From positions 6,447 to 70,446 of the forward strand of contig DAISGC010000004.1 of the NCBI GenBank assembly GCA_036823255.1: a DNA stretch of 64,000 nucleotides. Direction: 5' to 3'. Position 1 is the first letter of the stretch. Every line of letters starts with the position of its first letter. Below, one piece after another: positions 53,522-62,876 of this stretch. Below the pieces are notes generated by a model. It made no database searches, was not told where the DNA came from, and saw only the letters and a list, made by a program, of their open reading frames with translations. The translations under genes and the position numbers were made by a program. This stretch comes from UBA4658 sp002405485 (GTDB lineage Bacteria > Planctomycetota > Phycisphaerae > Phycisphaerales > UBA1924).

Positions 53522-54582
53522 ATGCCGGCTCCATCCTGGAAGACCCTGGCGTCGCGCGGCGCGACGAGCACTCTGTCGCCCCTGGCCACGCCGAGCATGC
53601 GGAATCGCTCGTGCGTCAGGTCCACCATGACCCGTTCGAGGTCGTCGGTCCGCAGCTCGACGCGCACCACCGGTCCCGCCGCGTTGACGTGGGTGATCGT
53701 GCCGTGCATCCGGTCGTTGTCGGCATCGAGTCCGTCGGTCATGATGTCCATCTCGTGGGGGCGGACATACCGGAGCCCTGCGGGTGGTCCCGCTCCGTCA
53801 GCGGCGGGTTCTCCAAGGGTCGCTCGGTGACTGAAGATGTTGACCCGCCCGAGGAACGTGCACACAAAGGGTGTCGCCGGCGCGTGATAGACATCCGCGG
53901 GCGGCCCGATCTGCTCGATTCGTCCCTTGTTCAGGACGACGACGCGATCGGCGACCTCCAGAGCCTCTTCCTGATCGTGTGTCACGAGGATGGTCGTGAC
54001 CTTCATCTTCGCGTGCAACGACCGGAGCCACGCTCGCAGGTCCGCTCGCACACGCGCATCCAGAGCGCCAAATGGCTCATCGAGCAACAGGACCCGCGGC
54101 TCAACGGCCAGAGCCCGCGCGAGCGCGACCCGCTGCCGCTGGCCGCCCGAGAGTTCGTGGGGCATGCGTTGCGCAAGCCCCTCAAGCTGCACGAGCCCGA
54201 GCAACTCGCGAACGCGTGCACGGATGTCCGCCTCGGCCGGTCGCGCCTTGCGGGGTCTCACGCGCAGCCCGAAGGCGATGTTCTCGCACACCGACATGTG
54301 CCTGAACAGGGCATAATGCTGAAAGACGAATCCGACCCCGCGTCCGCTCACGCTGGTGCCGATGATGCTCCGGCCGTCGAAGCGGACCTCCGGCTCGGGC
54401 CGACCCGCGACACCGGGATCCGGCGACTCAAGGCCGGCGATGATGCGGAGCAGGGTCGTCTTGCCCGAACCGGATGGGCCGAGCAGGGCGACGAGCTCGC
54501 CCGCATGCACGTCGAGGCTGACGTCGCTCAGCGCGGGATATGCACCGAAGGACTTGTGAATGTTGCGAAGCGCGATACTCAT
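53518..54582 (-). CDS. cysA: Sulfate/thiosulfate ABC transporter ATPase CysA
   Basis: 354 residues. Walker A GPSGSGKTT (35-43), signature LSGGQRQRV and Walker B VLLLDEPFGALD are in order; a C-terminal TOBE-like beta domain follows from about residue 245. It energises sulfate uptake with CysT, CysW and the binding protein. The start ATG overlaps the cysW stop (ATGA), and its stop overlaps cysD. Confidence 0.95.
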   Translation of the reverse strand: MSIALRNIHKSFGAYPALSDVSLDVHAGELVALLGPSGSGKTTLLRIIAGLESPDPGVAGRPEPEVRFDGRSIIGTSVSGRGVGFVFQHYALFRHMSVCENIAFGLRVRPRKARPAEADIRARVRELLGLVQLEGLAQRMPHELSGGQRQRVALARALAVEPRVLLLDEPFGALDARVRADLRAWLRSLHAKMKVTTILVTHDQEEALEVADRVVVLNKGRIEQIGPPADVYHAPATPFVCTFLGRVNIFSHRATLGEPAADGAGPPAGLRYVRPHEMDIMTDGLDADNDRMHGTITHVNAAGPVVRVELRTDDLERVMVDLTHERFRMLGVARGDRVLVAPRDARVFQDGAGI

Positions 54583-55481
54583 CGCTGCACCCCCGGTTCG
54601 AACCGCTCGCTCTCGCTTGCGTCGGCCTTCGCAGTCGCCCACTCGATCAGCGCTTTCACGCCGAGCGTGGCGAGTGCGAAGAGCGTCAACAGGGACGCAA
54701 CGGCGAACGCAGCCGTCATCTGATAGTCGTTGTAGAGCACCTCGACGTGCAGCGGCAGAGTGTTCGTCTCGCCGCGAATGTGCCCGGAGACGACAGAGAC
54801 CGCGCCGAACTCACCCATGGCGCGGGCGGTGGTCAGGATGACGCCGTAGAACAGCCCCCACTTGATGTTGGGCAGCGTGACACGCAGGAACATCTGCCAC
54901 CCGCTGGCGCCAAGGGTGATTGCGGACAGCTCCTCGTCGCTCCCCTGCGCCTGCATGAGCGGGATGAGTTCGCGGGCGACAAACGGAAAGGTCACGAACA
55001 TGGTCGCCAGTACGATGCCTGGCAGCGCGAAGATGATCTGCACGTCATGCTCGCGGAGCACGTCGCCGAACCAGCCCCTCGCACCAAAGAGCAGAACGAA
55101 CAGCAGCCCGGCGATGACCGGCGACACGGCGAAGGGGACATCGATGAGCGTGATGAGCACGCCCTTTCCCGGAAACTCGAACCGGGCGATGGCCCAGGCG
55201 GCGGCGACGCCGAAGACCGTGTTGATCGGGACAGCGATGAGCGCCGTCAGGAGCGTCAGCCAGATCGCCGAGCGCGTGTCGGGCTCGGTGACGGCGAGCG
55301 CATAGGCCCGCACGCCGCCCTGCAAGGCATACGTGAACACGAGCGTCAGCGGAAGAAAGAGCACGACGGCGAGGAAAGCGATGGCGATGGCGATGAGCCC
55401 GCAGCGGACGATCAGCGACTCCTCGCCGCCGACCGGTCTCTGCGTGCTCTCCCGTGCGTGGTGTGTGTTGGCTGGACCCAT
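54579..55481 (-). CDS. cysW: Sulfate ABC transporter permease CysW
   Basis: 300 residues with six membrane helices. The family loop ARAMGEFGAVSVVSGHIRG and the DVPFAVSPVIAG segment are typical of CysW. It forms the membrane channel with CysT. Its first ~437 bases also lie within the open cysT frame, an unusual arrangement discussed as a finding. Confidence 0.93.
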   Translation of the reverse strand: MGPANTHHARESTQRPVGGEESLIVRCGLIAIAIAFLAVVLFLPLTLVFTYALQGGVRAYALAVTEPDTRSAIWLTLLTALIAVPINTVFGVAAAWAIARFEFPGKGVLITLIDVPFAVSPVIAGLLFVLLFGARGWFGDVLREHDVQIIFALPGIVLATMFVTFPFVARELIPLMQAQGSDEELSAITLGASGWQMFLRVTLPNIKWGLFYGVILTTARAMGEFGAVSVVSGHIRGETNTLPLHVEVLYNDYQMTAAFAVASLLTLFALATLGVKALIEWATAKADASESERFEPGVQR

Positions 55482-56343
55482 GAATGCTGCCTTTGGACTG
55501 ACCGCGTCTCATCCATGCCTGGAGGAGATTGATGATGAGGAGGAGCCCGAACGATGAGACGAGCATCACGACACCGATCGCCGCGGCGCCGCCGTAGTCG
55601 TACTGCTCAAGCTTGATGAGCACGAGCAGCGGCGCGATCTCGGTGCGCCCCGGGATGTTGCCGGCGATGAAATAGACCGACCCGAACTCTCCCACGGCCC
55701 GTGCGAGAGCCAGCACGAACCCGGTGAGCGCCGCGGGCAGAATGCTGGGGAGCGTGACCCGCGCGAAGATCTGGAGCCGAGAGGCCCCGAGACTCGCGGC
55801 TGCCTCCTCGACCTCGCGTTCGACCTCCTCCAGAGCCGGCTGCACTGTTCGCACGACAAAGGGCAGACCGACAAGGGTGAGCGCAAGCACGATTCCCGGC
55901 CATGCATAAGCGACCTTGACGCCCAGCGGCTCAAGCCACCGCCCGAGCCATCCGGTCTGCGCGTAGAGCGTGGTGAGCGCGATCCCGCTGACGGCCGTGG
56001 GCAGCGCAAACGGAAGATCGACCAGCGCATCGATCAGCCGCCGACCGGGGAAGCGGTATCGGACAAGAACCCACGCTACGAGGACACCGAACACCACGTT
56101 CACGGTTGCGGCGGCGATCGATGCGCCGAACGTCAGGCGATACGCAGCGAGCACCCGCGGGTCAGCCAGCGCCGTGCTCCAGAACGTCTCCGTCGGCACC
56201 CGTGCGGCTGATCCGACAAGACCGGCGATCGGCAGCAGCACGAGCAGACTGAGATACAGGAGCGTCACGCCCATGCTGAGACCAAAGCCCGGCAACACGC
56301 GTCGCCGAGGAAGTCGCCGGGCTCTTGTCGTCAGAGTGCTCAT
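55045..56343 (-). CDS. cysT: Sulfate ABC transporter permease CysT, with abnormal 3' extension
   Basis: 432 residues as an open frame, but CysT/CysU proteins have about 275-290. The conserved permease (six helices, LPFALPTAVSG, ARAVGEFGSVYFIAGN) ends near residue 280 (NLLQAWMRRG, ~55505). The remaining ~150 residues are Arg/His-rich and read cysW in another frame. In the cysW frame a TGA sits at 55509-55511, just where CysT should stop, so a one-base indel (real or in the assembly) would restore a normal length. The start ATG gives MSTLTTRAR. The permease assignment is secure; the tail is probably not functional. Confidence 0.85.
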   Translation of the reverse strand: MSTLTTRARRLPRRRVLPGFGLSMGVTLLYLSLLVLLPIAGLVGSAARVPTETFWSTALADPRVLAAYRLTFGASIAAATVNVVFGVLVAWVLVRYRFPGRRLIDALVDLPFALPTAVSGIALTTLYAQTGWLGRWLEPLGVKVAYAWPGIVLALTLVGLPFVVRTVQPALEEVEREVEEAAASLGASRLQIFARVTLPSILPAALTGFVLALARAVGEFGSVYFIAGNIPGRTEIAPLLVLIKLEQYDYGGAAAIGVVMLVSSFGLLLIINLLQAWMRRGQSKGSIHGSSQHTPRTGEHAETGRRRGVADRPLRAHRHRHRFPRRRALSSADARVHVCLAGRRAGLCARRHRARHALGDLADAPDGAHRCPDQHGLRRRRRLGHRPVRVSGKGRAHHAHRCPLRRVAGHRRAAVRSALWCEGLVRRRAPRA

Positions 56344-56386
56344 GGTCTGCAACTGTCGCGGCGTACCGCCGCCGGATGTCGGGCCA

Positions 56387-57469
56387 TCACTTCTTCTTGA
56401 ACACCTGGTCGAACGACGCGCCATCGGCAAAGTGCGCTTCGTGGGCCTTGGTCCACCCGCCGAAGACCGCGTCGATCGTGAACAGCCGGATCGCCGGGAA
56501 CGACTCACGATGCCGAGCGCTCACGTCCGGCTCCGTCGGTCGATAGAAGTTCCGCGCGGCGATCTCCTGTCCAACGGGAGAGTACAGGAACCGCAGGTAC
56601 TCCTCGGCCGCGCGCCGATGCTCCGCACCCTTCTGGTCGACGTTCTTGTCCACGACCGCGACGACAGGTTCGGCCTTGATCGACAGCGATGGGTACACGA
56701 TCTCGACTCCCTCGGCGTCGAACTCGGCCCGGCCGAGCAACGCTTCGTTCTCCCACGTGACCAGCACGTCGCCGAGCTTCCGCTGGATGAAGGTGTTCGT
56801 GGCGCCTCGTGCACCGCGATCCAGCACCGGCACGTTCTGGTAGACGCGCGTGACAAACTCGAAGGCCTTGGCCTGGGCCTGCGCGACGCGCTCGGCGTGC
56901 TTTGGTTCACTGATGATCGTGTCGCACTCCGAGCCCAGTTCCCTGTGCAGGACCGCCCCCCAGATCGCGAGGTAGTTCCACCGGGCGACGCCGGACGTCT
57001 TGGGATTCGGGGTGATGACCTGAACGTCCGGCCGAACCAGATCGGCCCAGTCGGAGATCTTCTTGGGATTGCCTTTGCGCACGAGGAACACCAGTGTTGA
57101 GGTGTACGGCGCACTGTTTCTCGGGAGGCGGGACCGCCAGTCGGTCGGAAGCAGTTGCCCTTGAGCCGCGATCGCATCGATGTCATGTGCAAGCGCGAGC
57201 GTCACGACATCGGCCCGCAGACCGTCGATCACCGCTCGGGCCTGGCTGCCTGATCCACCGTGCGACTGCTTCACGCTGACGGTGACGCCGGTCTTCTCGC
57301 GCCAGTGCTTCGCGAACGCCTCGTTGTACTCCTTGAACAGCTCTCGCGTCGGGTCATAGGAGACGTTCAGCAGCTCGATCGTCTGGGCTTGCAGCGGCAG
57401 AACGATCAACAGCATGGCGGCGGCCGCCGCGATAAGTCCCGTCATCCGTCCTTTGTGCGGTTTTCTCAT
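56387..57469 (-). CDS. sbp: Sulfate-binding periplasmic protein
   Basis: 360 residues. A signal peptide ends near LQAQ (about residue 29). The mature domain has the sulfate/thiosulfate-binding family blocks NVSYDPTRELF, QSHGGSGSQARAV, VTPNPKTSG (here ITPNPKTSG) and VTWENEA. It delivers sulfate to CysTWA. The ATG has GGAAAGG 8 bases upstream; a GTG seven codons earlier is weaker. It begins the sulfate-uptake half of the operon, 51 bases after hemL. Confidence 0.95.
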   Translation of the reverse strand: MRKPHKGRMTGLIAAAAAMLLIVLPLQAQTIELLNVSYDPTRELFKEYNEAFAKHWREKTGVTVSVKQSHGGSGSQARAVIDGLRADVVTLALAHDIDAIAAQGQLLPTDWRSRLPRNSAPYTSTLVFLVRKGNPKKISDWADLVRPDVQVITPNPKTSGVARWNYLAIWGAVLHRELGSECDTIISEPKHAERVAQAQAKAFEFVTRVYQNVPVLDRGARGATNTFIQRKLGDVLVTWENEALLGRAEFDAEGVEIVYPSLSIKAEPVVAVVDKNVDQKGAEHRRAAEEYLRFLYSPVGQEIAARNFYRPTEPDVSARHRESFPAIRLFTIDAVFGGWTKAHEAHFADGASFDQVFKKK

Positions 57470-57520
57470 GTCATCGCCTTTCCGTTGCACGCTCGTGCGT
57501 GCCTGTGATCTGACCCACGC

Positions 57521-58822
57521 CTAGATCCCGATGGGCGTGGCCGCCCATCGCAACTCCGACAACGCCTCGCGCACCGCTCGTGCGGTGTAGTCCACAACCT
57601 CGTCCGAGTGTGCCAGCGACAGAAACCAGGACTCAAACCCGCTGGGCGGCAGGTGCACGCCGCGCTCGAGCAGGCCATGGAACAGCCAGGAGAACGTGTC
57701 CTGAGAGGCCTTGCGGACGTCCGAGTACGCGTCGACGCGCTCGACGCCGAAGAACACACTGATCATCGACCCGACGCGCCGCACGACGGCCTGCTGATCC
57801 ACCGACGCGATCGCTTCCCGCAGTCCCTGCTCCAGTCTCGCGCCAGCGTGCTCGAGCCGTCGATACGCCGCGTCATCCAGAAGCTCGAGAGTTGCAAGCC
57901 CCGCGGCCATGGTCACAGGATTCCCGGAGAATGTGCCGGCCTGATACACGTCTCCGGCGGGCGCGATTCTGTCCATCAGGTCCTTTCGACCACCGTACGC
58001 CCCGATCGGCAGTCCTCCGCCGATGACCTTTCCAAGCACGGTCAGGTCCGGGCGCACGCCGAAGAGCTCCTGTGCGCCGCCGCGCGACACTCTGAGCCCG
58101 GTCATCACCTCATCGAAGATCAGGATCGCACCGAACCTGTCAGCGCACGCTCGCAAGCCGGCCAGGAATCCGTCGCGCGGCGGGACGACGCCCATGTTGC
58201 CCGCGACCGGCTCCACGACGATGGCCGCGATGTCCGGTCCATGTGCTTCCATCAGCGCATGCACGGCTTGAATGTCGTTGTACGGAGCGATCAGGGTCTC
58301 GTGTGCCGTGCCCGCGGTGACACCGGCCGAGTCCGGCACGCCCAGGGTCGCCGCACCCGATCCGGCCTTGACCAGCAGCGCATCGATGTGCCCGTGGTAG
58401 TTGCCATCGAACTTCAGGATCATGCGTCGCCGCGTCGCCGCTCGCGACAGCCGCACGGCGCTCATCGCCGCCTCGGTCCCGGAGTTGACCATGCGCAGGC
58501 GCTCCAGCGACGGGACGCGTTCGATGATGGCCTCGGCAAGCTGCGTCTCAAGCTCCGTGCACAAACCGATGCTGAGCCCGTTCCGCGCCGTCCTTGCCAC
58601 CGCATCGACGACCGCGGGATGCGCGTGCCCGACGATCGCCGCGCCCCACGATCCGACGAAGTCCACGTACTCCCGTCCATCCACATCCCACAGCGAGCAC
58701 CCCGACGCGCGAGCGATCACGCGCGGCGTGCCACCGACGCCCTTGAAGGCCCGGACCGGCGAGTTCACCCCCCCGGGCATGACCCGGCTTGCCCTGCGAA
58801 ACTCCGCACTCGATCGGCTCAT
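57521..58822 (-). CDS. hemL: Glutamate-1-semialdehyde 2,1-aminomutase HemL
   Basis: 433 residues, family length. HemL turns glutamate-1-semialdehyde into 5-aminolevulinate using PLP. The N-terminal MPGGVNSPVRAF, the NSGTEA and KFDGNYHGH motifs, and the PLP-lysine segment LGKVIGGGLPIGAYGG are diagnostic. The start ATG overlaps the hemB stop (ATGA). The order hemA, hemCD-type fusion, hemB, hemL gives all of the C5 route from glutamyl-tRNA. Confidence 0.96.
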   Translation of the reverse strand: MSRSSAEFRRASRVMPGGVNSPVRAFKGVGGTPRVIARASGCSLWDVDGREYVDFVGSWGAAIVGHAHPAVVDAVARTARNGLSIGLCTELETQLAEAIIERVPSLERLRMVNSGTEAAMSAVRLSRAATRRRMILKFDGNYHGHIDALLVKAGSGAATLGVPDSAGVTAGTAHETLIAPYNDIQAVHALMEAHGPDIAAIVVEPVAGNMGVVPPRDGFLAGLRACADRFGAILIFDEVMTGLRVSRGGAQELFGVRPDLTVLGKVIGGGLPIGAYGGRKDLMDRIAPAGDVYQAGTFSGNPVTMAAGLATLELLDDAAYRRLEHAGARLEQGLREAIASVDQQAVVRRVGSMISVFFGVERVDAYSDVRKASQDTFSWLFHGLLERGVHLPPSGFESWFLSLAHSDEVVDYTARAVREALSELRWAATPIGI

Positions 58823-59829
58823 GGTGATCGGTCCTCCCGCTCGCACAGCCACTCGGCCGCCCGGACGGCCGCATATGTCACGATTGCTCCCGCTCCCGCT
58901 CTCTTGATGGACACGAGCGACTCAAGGATCGCCGACCGCTCGTCAACCCACCCGCGCGCCGCCGCCGCCGCGATCATGGCATACTCGCCGCCGACTTGAT
59001 ACGCCGCCAGCGGCACGCCCGGCATCGACTCACGCACCCGCGCGATCACATCCAGCGCAGAACCGGCGGGCTTCACCATGACTGCGTCGGCGTCTTCGGC
59101 AACATCCTGCGCCACTTCCGCGAGCGACTCTCGTGTGTTGGCCGGATCAAGCTGATGCTGGCTGCGATCCCCGACCGACGGCGCAGAGCGGGCCGCCTCG
59201 CGGAACGGACCATACAGACACGACGCGAACTTCGCCGAGTACGCGAGAATTGCGGTCTGGTCATGTCCCGCATCATCGAGCGCGGATCGAATCGCCCGAA
59301 CCCCCCCGTCGATCATGCCACTGGGGGCCACAACGTCCGCCCCCGCCCGTGCGTGCGCAACGGCGATCAGGCCGAGCATGTCGAGGGTCGCCCTCTGCTC
59401 GCCAGCGTCTTCGTCATGAACGACGCATCGGCCGCTCGACGTGTACTGGCAGAGACACACGTCCGTCATGACCGCAAGATCCGGGGCACACACCTTGATT
59501 CTCTCGATGGCCCGGGGAATCACCCCGTCAGAGGCTGCGGCGGCTGAACCGCTCTCGTCCTTGGTCCCGGGTACACCAAAGAGCAGCACCGCCCGCACCC
59601 CTGCTCGTTTCACCCCGTCGATCACCCGCGGCAACTCGCCAAGCGCGTGCCGCCTCACTCCGGGTAAAGAGGCGATTCCGCCGGCGTCCTTGTCATGCTC
59701 GGCGACGAAGATCGGCAGCACGAAATCCTGCGGACTCAACCGAGTCTCTCGAAACACATCGCGCAACGCCGCCCTCTGACGCAGGCGTCCAAGACGCCGA
59801 TGGCTCTGACTCTCAACTGTCTCGATCAT
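58819..59829 (-). CDS. hemB: Porphobilinogen synthase HemB
   Basis: 336 residues. HemB joins two 5-aminolevulinates to porphobilinogen. The two Schiff-base lysines sit in YSAKFASCLYGPF and MVKPAGSALD. The zinc motif DVCLCQYTSSGRC keeps the three cysteines but has Ser-Gly-Arg where His-Gly-His is usual. Start ATG giving MIETVES overlaps the stop of the fusion gene (ATGA). Confidence 0.95.
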   Translation of the reverse strand: MIETVESQSHRRLGRLRQRAALRDVFRETRLSPQDFVLPIFVAEHDKDAGGIASLPGVRRHALGELPRVIDGVKRAGVRAVLLFGVPGTKDESGSAAAASDGVIPRAIERIKVCAPDLAVMTDVCLCQYTSSGRCVVHDEDAGEQRATLDMLGLIAVAHARAGADVVAPSGMIDGGVRAIRSALDDAGHDQTAILAYSAKFASCLYGPFREAARSAPSVGDRSQHQLDPANTRESLAEVAQDVAEDADAVMVKPAGSALDVIARVRESMPGVPLAAYQVGGEYAMIAAAAARGWVDERSAILESLVSIKRAGAGAIVTYAAVRAAEWLCEREDRSP

Positions 59830-62800
59830 CGTCGCACCTCCGTCAGCACCGCAGACCTGTCGAGCACGCGCTGCAGCTCCGAGAGCACTCCGTCGTCGGT
59901 GTGCACGCCTGCCGCGGACACATTGCGCCACCCGCTGGCGACCGCCTCGGCCGCTGTCGTCGGCCCGATGCACACGACAGCGGCCTCGTCCGGGTCAAGA
60001 CCGGCGTCGATCGCTCCTCGCACCGCTGACGGGCAGTAGAACAGCCAGGCATCGACTGTTGTGCGCTCCAGCGCTGCACGCGTGCTCGGCTCGGGTCCAA
60101 GCGAGAGCGTGTCGTACACGTGCACCTCATTCACGAGCATTCCTCGTGCTCGAAGTCCTTCGCGCAGCTCGTCCCGCGCAAGCGTGCCGCATGGGAACAG
60201 CACGCTGCTCCCTGCAACTCCCGCCGCAGCACCGATGTCCTCCACCAGTGCCGCGGCTCGATGGACCGTGGGCACGACATCTGGTCGAACGCCGATCGCC
60301 TCGAGTGCGTCGGCTGTCTTTGGTCCCACCGCCGCGACCCGACTTCCCGCCAGAACGCGAGCATCAAGACCGCGCTCCCTCAACGCCTTGCGCCACCCGC
60401 GCACCGCGTGCAGCGAGGTGAACACCGTCCAGTCGTGCCGATGCCGCAGCGGCTCGCCGTCACCCCGCACACCGTACTCGATCCGTATCAGTGGACAGTC
60501 GACCACCTCAGCGCCCTCCCGCTTGAGTTCGGCGATCAGACCCGCCGAGGCGCTTCGAGGGCGAGTGACGACCACGCGCCGCCCGGCGAACCGTCCCACG
60601 GCCGCTCGTCTGTCCTTCGTGGCGAGGCCGGCGGAATCTCCGATCACCAGAACCGACGGAGCCGAGATCTCGTGCGTCTCGGCAAGATGAACGATCGTTG
60701 CGAGAGTTCCTCGGACGATGCGCTGGTCCGGCAGCGTTGCGCTCTGCACGATCACCGCCGGCGTGTCGCCTCTCCGGCCGGCGCCGAGGAAGCCCTCGAC
60801 CACCTCGCCAAGCAGCGACCGACCCATGAGCACCGAGACCGTGTCCATCCGCGCAAGCGCCGCGTAGTCAAGCGGCTTGCGCTCCGCGCCGCTCTCGCTC
60901 TGCGGCGTGACGACCGCAAAGGACCGAGACACCCCGCGTGCTGTCACCGGCACCATGGCCGCCGTCGGCCCTGCCAGAGCGCTGGACACGCCCGGAACGA
61001 CCTCGCAGGCCACGCCGAACCGTCGGCAGTGCTCCAGTTCCTCCCAGCCCCGACCATACACAAACGGATCGCCGCCCTTGAGCCGCACGACCCGGCACCC
61101 GGCCCGAGCCCTCCGGACCATCAGCTCATTGATCCGATCCTGCGGGAGCGTGTGTCTCCCAGGCGACTTTCCGGCATCGATGATCTCCACCTTCTCACCC
61201 AGTTCATCAAGCAGCGACGTCCCCGCAAGTCGATCGGCAATCACAACCTCAGCCATGTGGAGGAGCTGGCGCCCTCGCACGGTGATCAGGCCGGGATCCC
61301 CCGGCCCGGCGCCAACCAGCGCAACACACCCACGCCTCGTCAGCCCGCCGATCGCGTCCTGGGCATCCGTCCCAGAGGCGTCGACGGCCATCCGACCATC
61401 CTGTGAAATCACCCGAACATGCACGCGCTCGCCCACCCACACGGCGGCTGCCGTCAGCCCCGTATCACGCTCGATCGCCGCGCACAGCTTCCGCTCCTCC
61501 TCCACACGCCATCTGGTCGTCTCGTCGTTGATCTCTGCGACCAGCACGCCCGCGCGATCGTCTCCGTCACGGACCTGCACCCCGACAGCCCCCTGCCCGG
61601 CTTCCGGCACGATGTCTCGCAGCGAGAAGATCTCGGAGATGTGTTGCTCGAGTCCCAGCCGCTGCAGTCCCGCCCGAGCGAGCACCGCCGCGTCAAACGC
61701 GCCGGCCTTGACCTGCTGCACGCGATGCTCGACCGTGCCGCGAATCGGGAGAATCACCAGATCCGGCCTCAGCCGCCGAACCTGCGCCGCGCGCCGCGTG
61801 CTGCACGTTCCGATCGTTGCGCCAAAGGGAAGATCCGACAGGCCCCCCTTGTGGCGAGAGACAAGCACTTCTTCGACCGGACCGCGAGGGAGGACCGCCC
61901 CCAGCCGAGTGCCCGGCCCCAAGACTGCCGGCAGATCCTTCACACTGTGTGCCGCCGCATCGATCCGACCGTCAAGCAAAGCGCGTTCCAGCGCATCTGT
62001 GAACGGTCCATCGGTCGCGAAGCCCTCGATCGGCGTGCTCAGGTTCAGATCACCCTCCGTGTCAACGGCGATCATCTCCACGTCCGCGCCAACAGCCCGC
62101 AGCGCATCCGCCACACGCTCGGCCTGCCAACGCGCAAGCACGCTCCCGCGCGTCCCCAATCGCACCCGCGGCCGCGCGCATGCCTCGTCGATCCTCTTGA
62201 GCAGCACATCCTCAAACCCATCGAGCTGCGCAAGCGCCGGGAGGATCCGCACGCGGTCCTCGGGCACGCTCGACAATCGCTGCGGAATGTCCTCGACATG
62301 GTGACCACCTCCGCCGAGCAGAAACGGCAGGACGATCAGTCGCCTGGCTCCCAGCCCCGGGGCCAGATCTTCCAGGAGCGGGTCCTGGTCAAGAAACGCC
62401 GGGATTGCCTCGATCCCGGTCGCACCGTGAATCGCCTGCGCCAGCTCACGGGTCGAGTCCCCGCTCGCCGCCGATCGTCGTGTGCCGTGACCGACCACAA
62501 GAACAAGGTCCTCTCCGGTCGCACTCGGACCGGCGTCCTTGACTGCCCTTTGGACCTCCTCGGTGCACAGAGTCGTGATCCGCCGATCAAGGCCGATCGC
62601 TGGAAGCACCCGGGCGATTCCCGCCGCCCGCTCACGCAGGTACTCGCCCGCGAAGTAGCCCGCGCTCGTCATGAGCGGAAGGACCACCGCATCCGCGCCT
62701 CTGACGCTGGCGAGCACGTCGTCGATCGTCGGCGTGCCGAGCTTGAACGCCGTCTTGACACGCAGATCGCGACGGCGCTCCGCCACCCTCTGAGCAAGCT

Positions 62801-62876
62801 CCCGCACACGCTCGTTCGACCGTGATCCATCCCCTGCGCCATGAGCGGCGAGCACCAGTGTTTGTTCGAACGTCAT
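59826..62876 (-). CDS. cbiX-hemC-cobA-hemD: Four-domain CbiX-HemC-CobA-HemD tetrapyrrole fusion
   Basis: 1016 residues. Domains: CbiX/SirB chelatase (1-~230; His in LAAHG and VVGHG, GGGGHHVEDIP); HemC porphobilinogen deaminase (~236-510; AHSVKDLP, CSTRRAAQVRRL, EAGQGAVG); CobA/SUMT methyltransferase (~512-755; GAGPGDPGL, GDPFVYGRG); HemD uroporphyrinogen-III synthase (~760-1016). They cover porphobilinogen to precorrin-2 and iron insertion into sirohydrochlorin; precorrin-2 oxidase is absent. The cofactor Cys of HemC (E. coli Cys242) aligns with Thr472; the nearest Cys is 465. The gene overlaps hemA and hemB by four bases. Confidence 0.93.
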   Translation of the reverse strand: MTFEQTLVLAAHGAGDGSRSNERVRELAQRVAERRRDLRVKTAFKLGTPTIDDVLASVRGADAVVLPLMTSAGYFAGEYLRERAAGIARVLPAIGLDRRITTLCTEEVQRAVKDAGPSATGEDLVLVVGHGTRRSAASGDSTRELAQAIHGATGIEAIPAFLDQDPLLEDLAPGLGARRLIVLPFLLGGGGHHVEDIPQRLSSVPEDRVRILPALAQLDGFEDVLLKRIDEACARPRVRLGTRGSVLARWQAERVADALRAVGADVEMIAVDTEGDLNLSTPIEGFATDGPFTDALERALLDGRIDAAAHSVKDLPAVLGPGTRLGAVLPRGPVEEVLVSRHKGGLSDLPFGATIGTCSTRRAAQVRRLRPDLVILPIRGTVEHRVQQVKAGAFDAAVLARAGLQRLGLEQHISEIFSLRDIVPEAGQGAVGVQVRDGDDRAGVLVAEINDETTRWRVEEERKLCAAIERDTGLTAAAVWVGERVHVRVISQDGRMAVDASGTDAQDAIGGLTRRGCVALVGAGPGDPGLITVRGRQLLHMAEVVIADRLAGTSLLDELGEKVEIIDAGKSPGRHTLPQDRINELMVRRARAGCRVVRLKGGDPFVYGRGWEELEHCRRFGVACEVVPGVSSALAGPTAAMVPVTARGVSRSFAVVTPQSESGAERKPLDYAALARMDTVSVLMGRSLLGEVVEGFLGAGRRGDTPAVIVQSATLPDQRIVRGTLATIVHLAETHEISAPSVLVIGDSAGLATKDRRAAVGRFAGRRVVVTRPRSASAGLIAELKREGAEVVDCPLIRIEYGVRGDGEPLRHRHDWTVFTSLHAVRGWRKALRERGLDARVLAGSRVAAVGPKTADALEAIGVRPDVVPTVHRAAALVEDIGAAAGVAGSSVLFPCGTLARDELREGLRARGMLVNEVHVYDTLSLGPEPSTRAALERTTVDAWLFYCPSAVRGAIDAGLDPDEAAVVCIGPTTAAEAVASGWRNVSAAGVHTDDGVLSELQRVLDRSAVLTEVRR

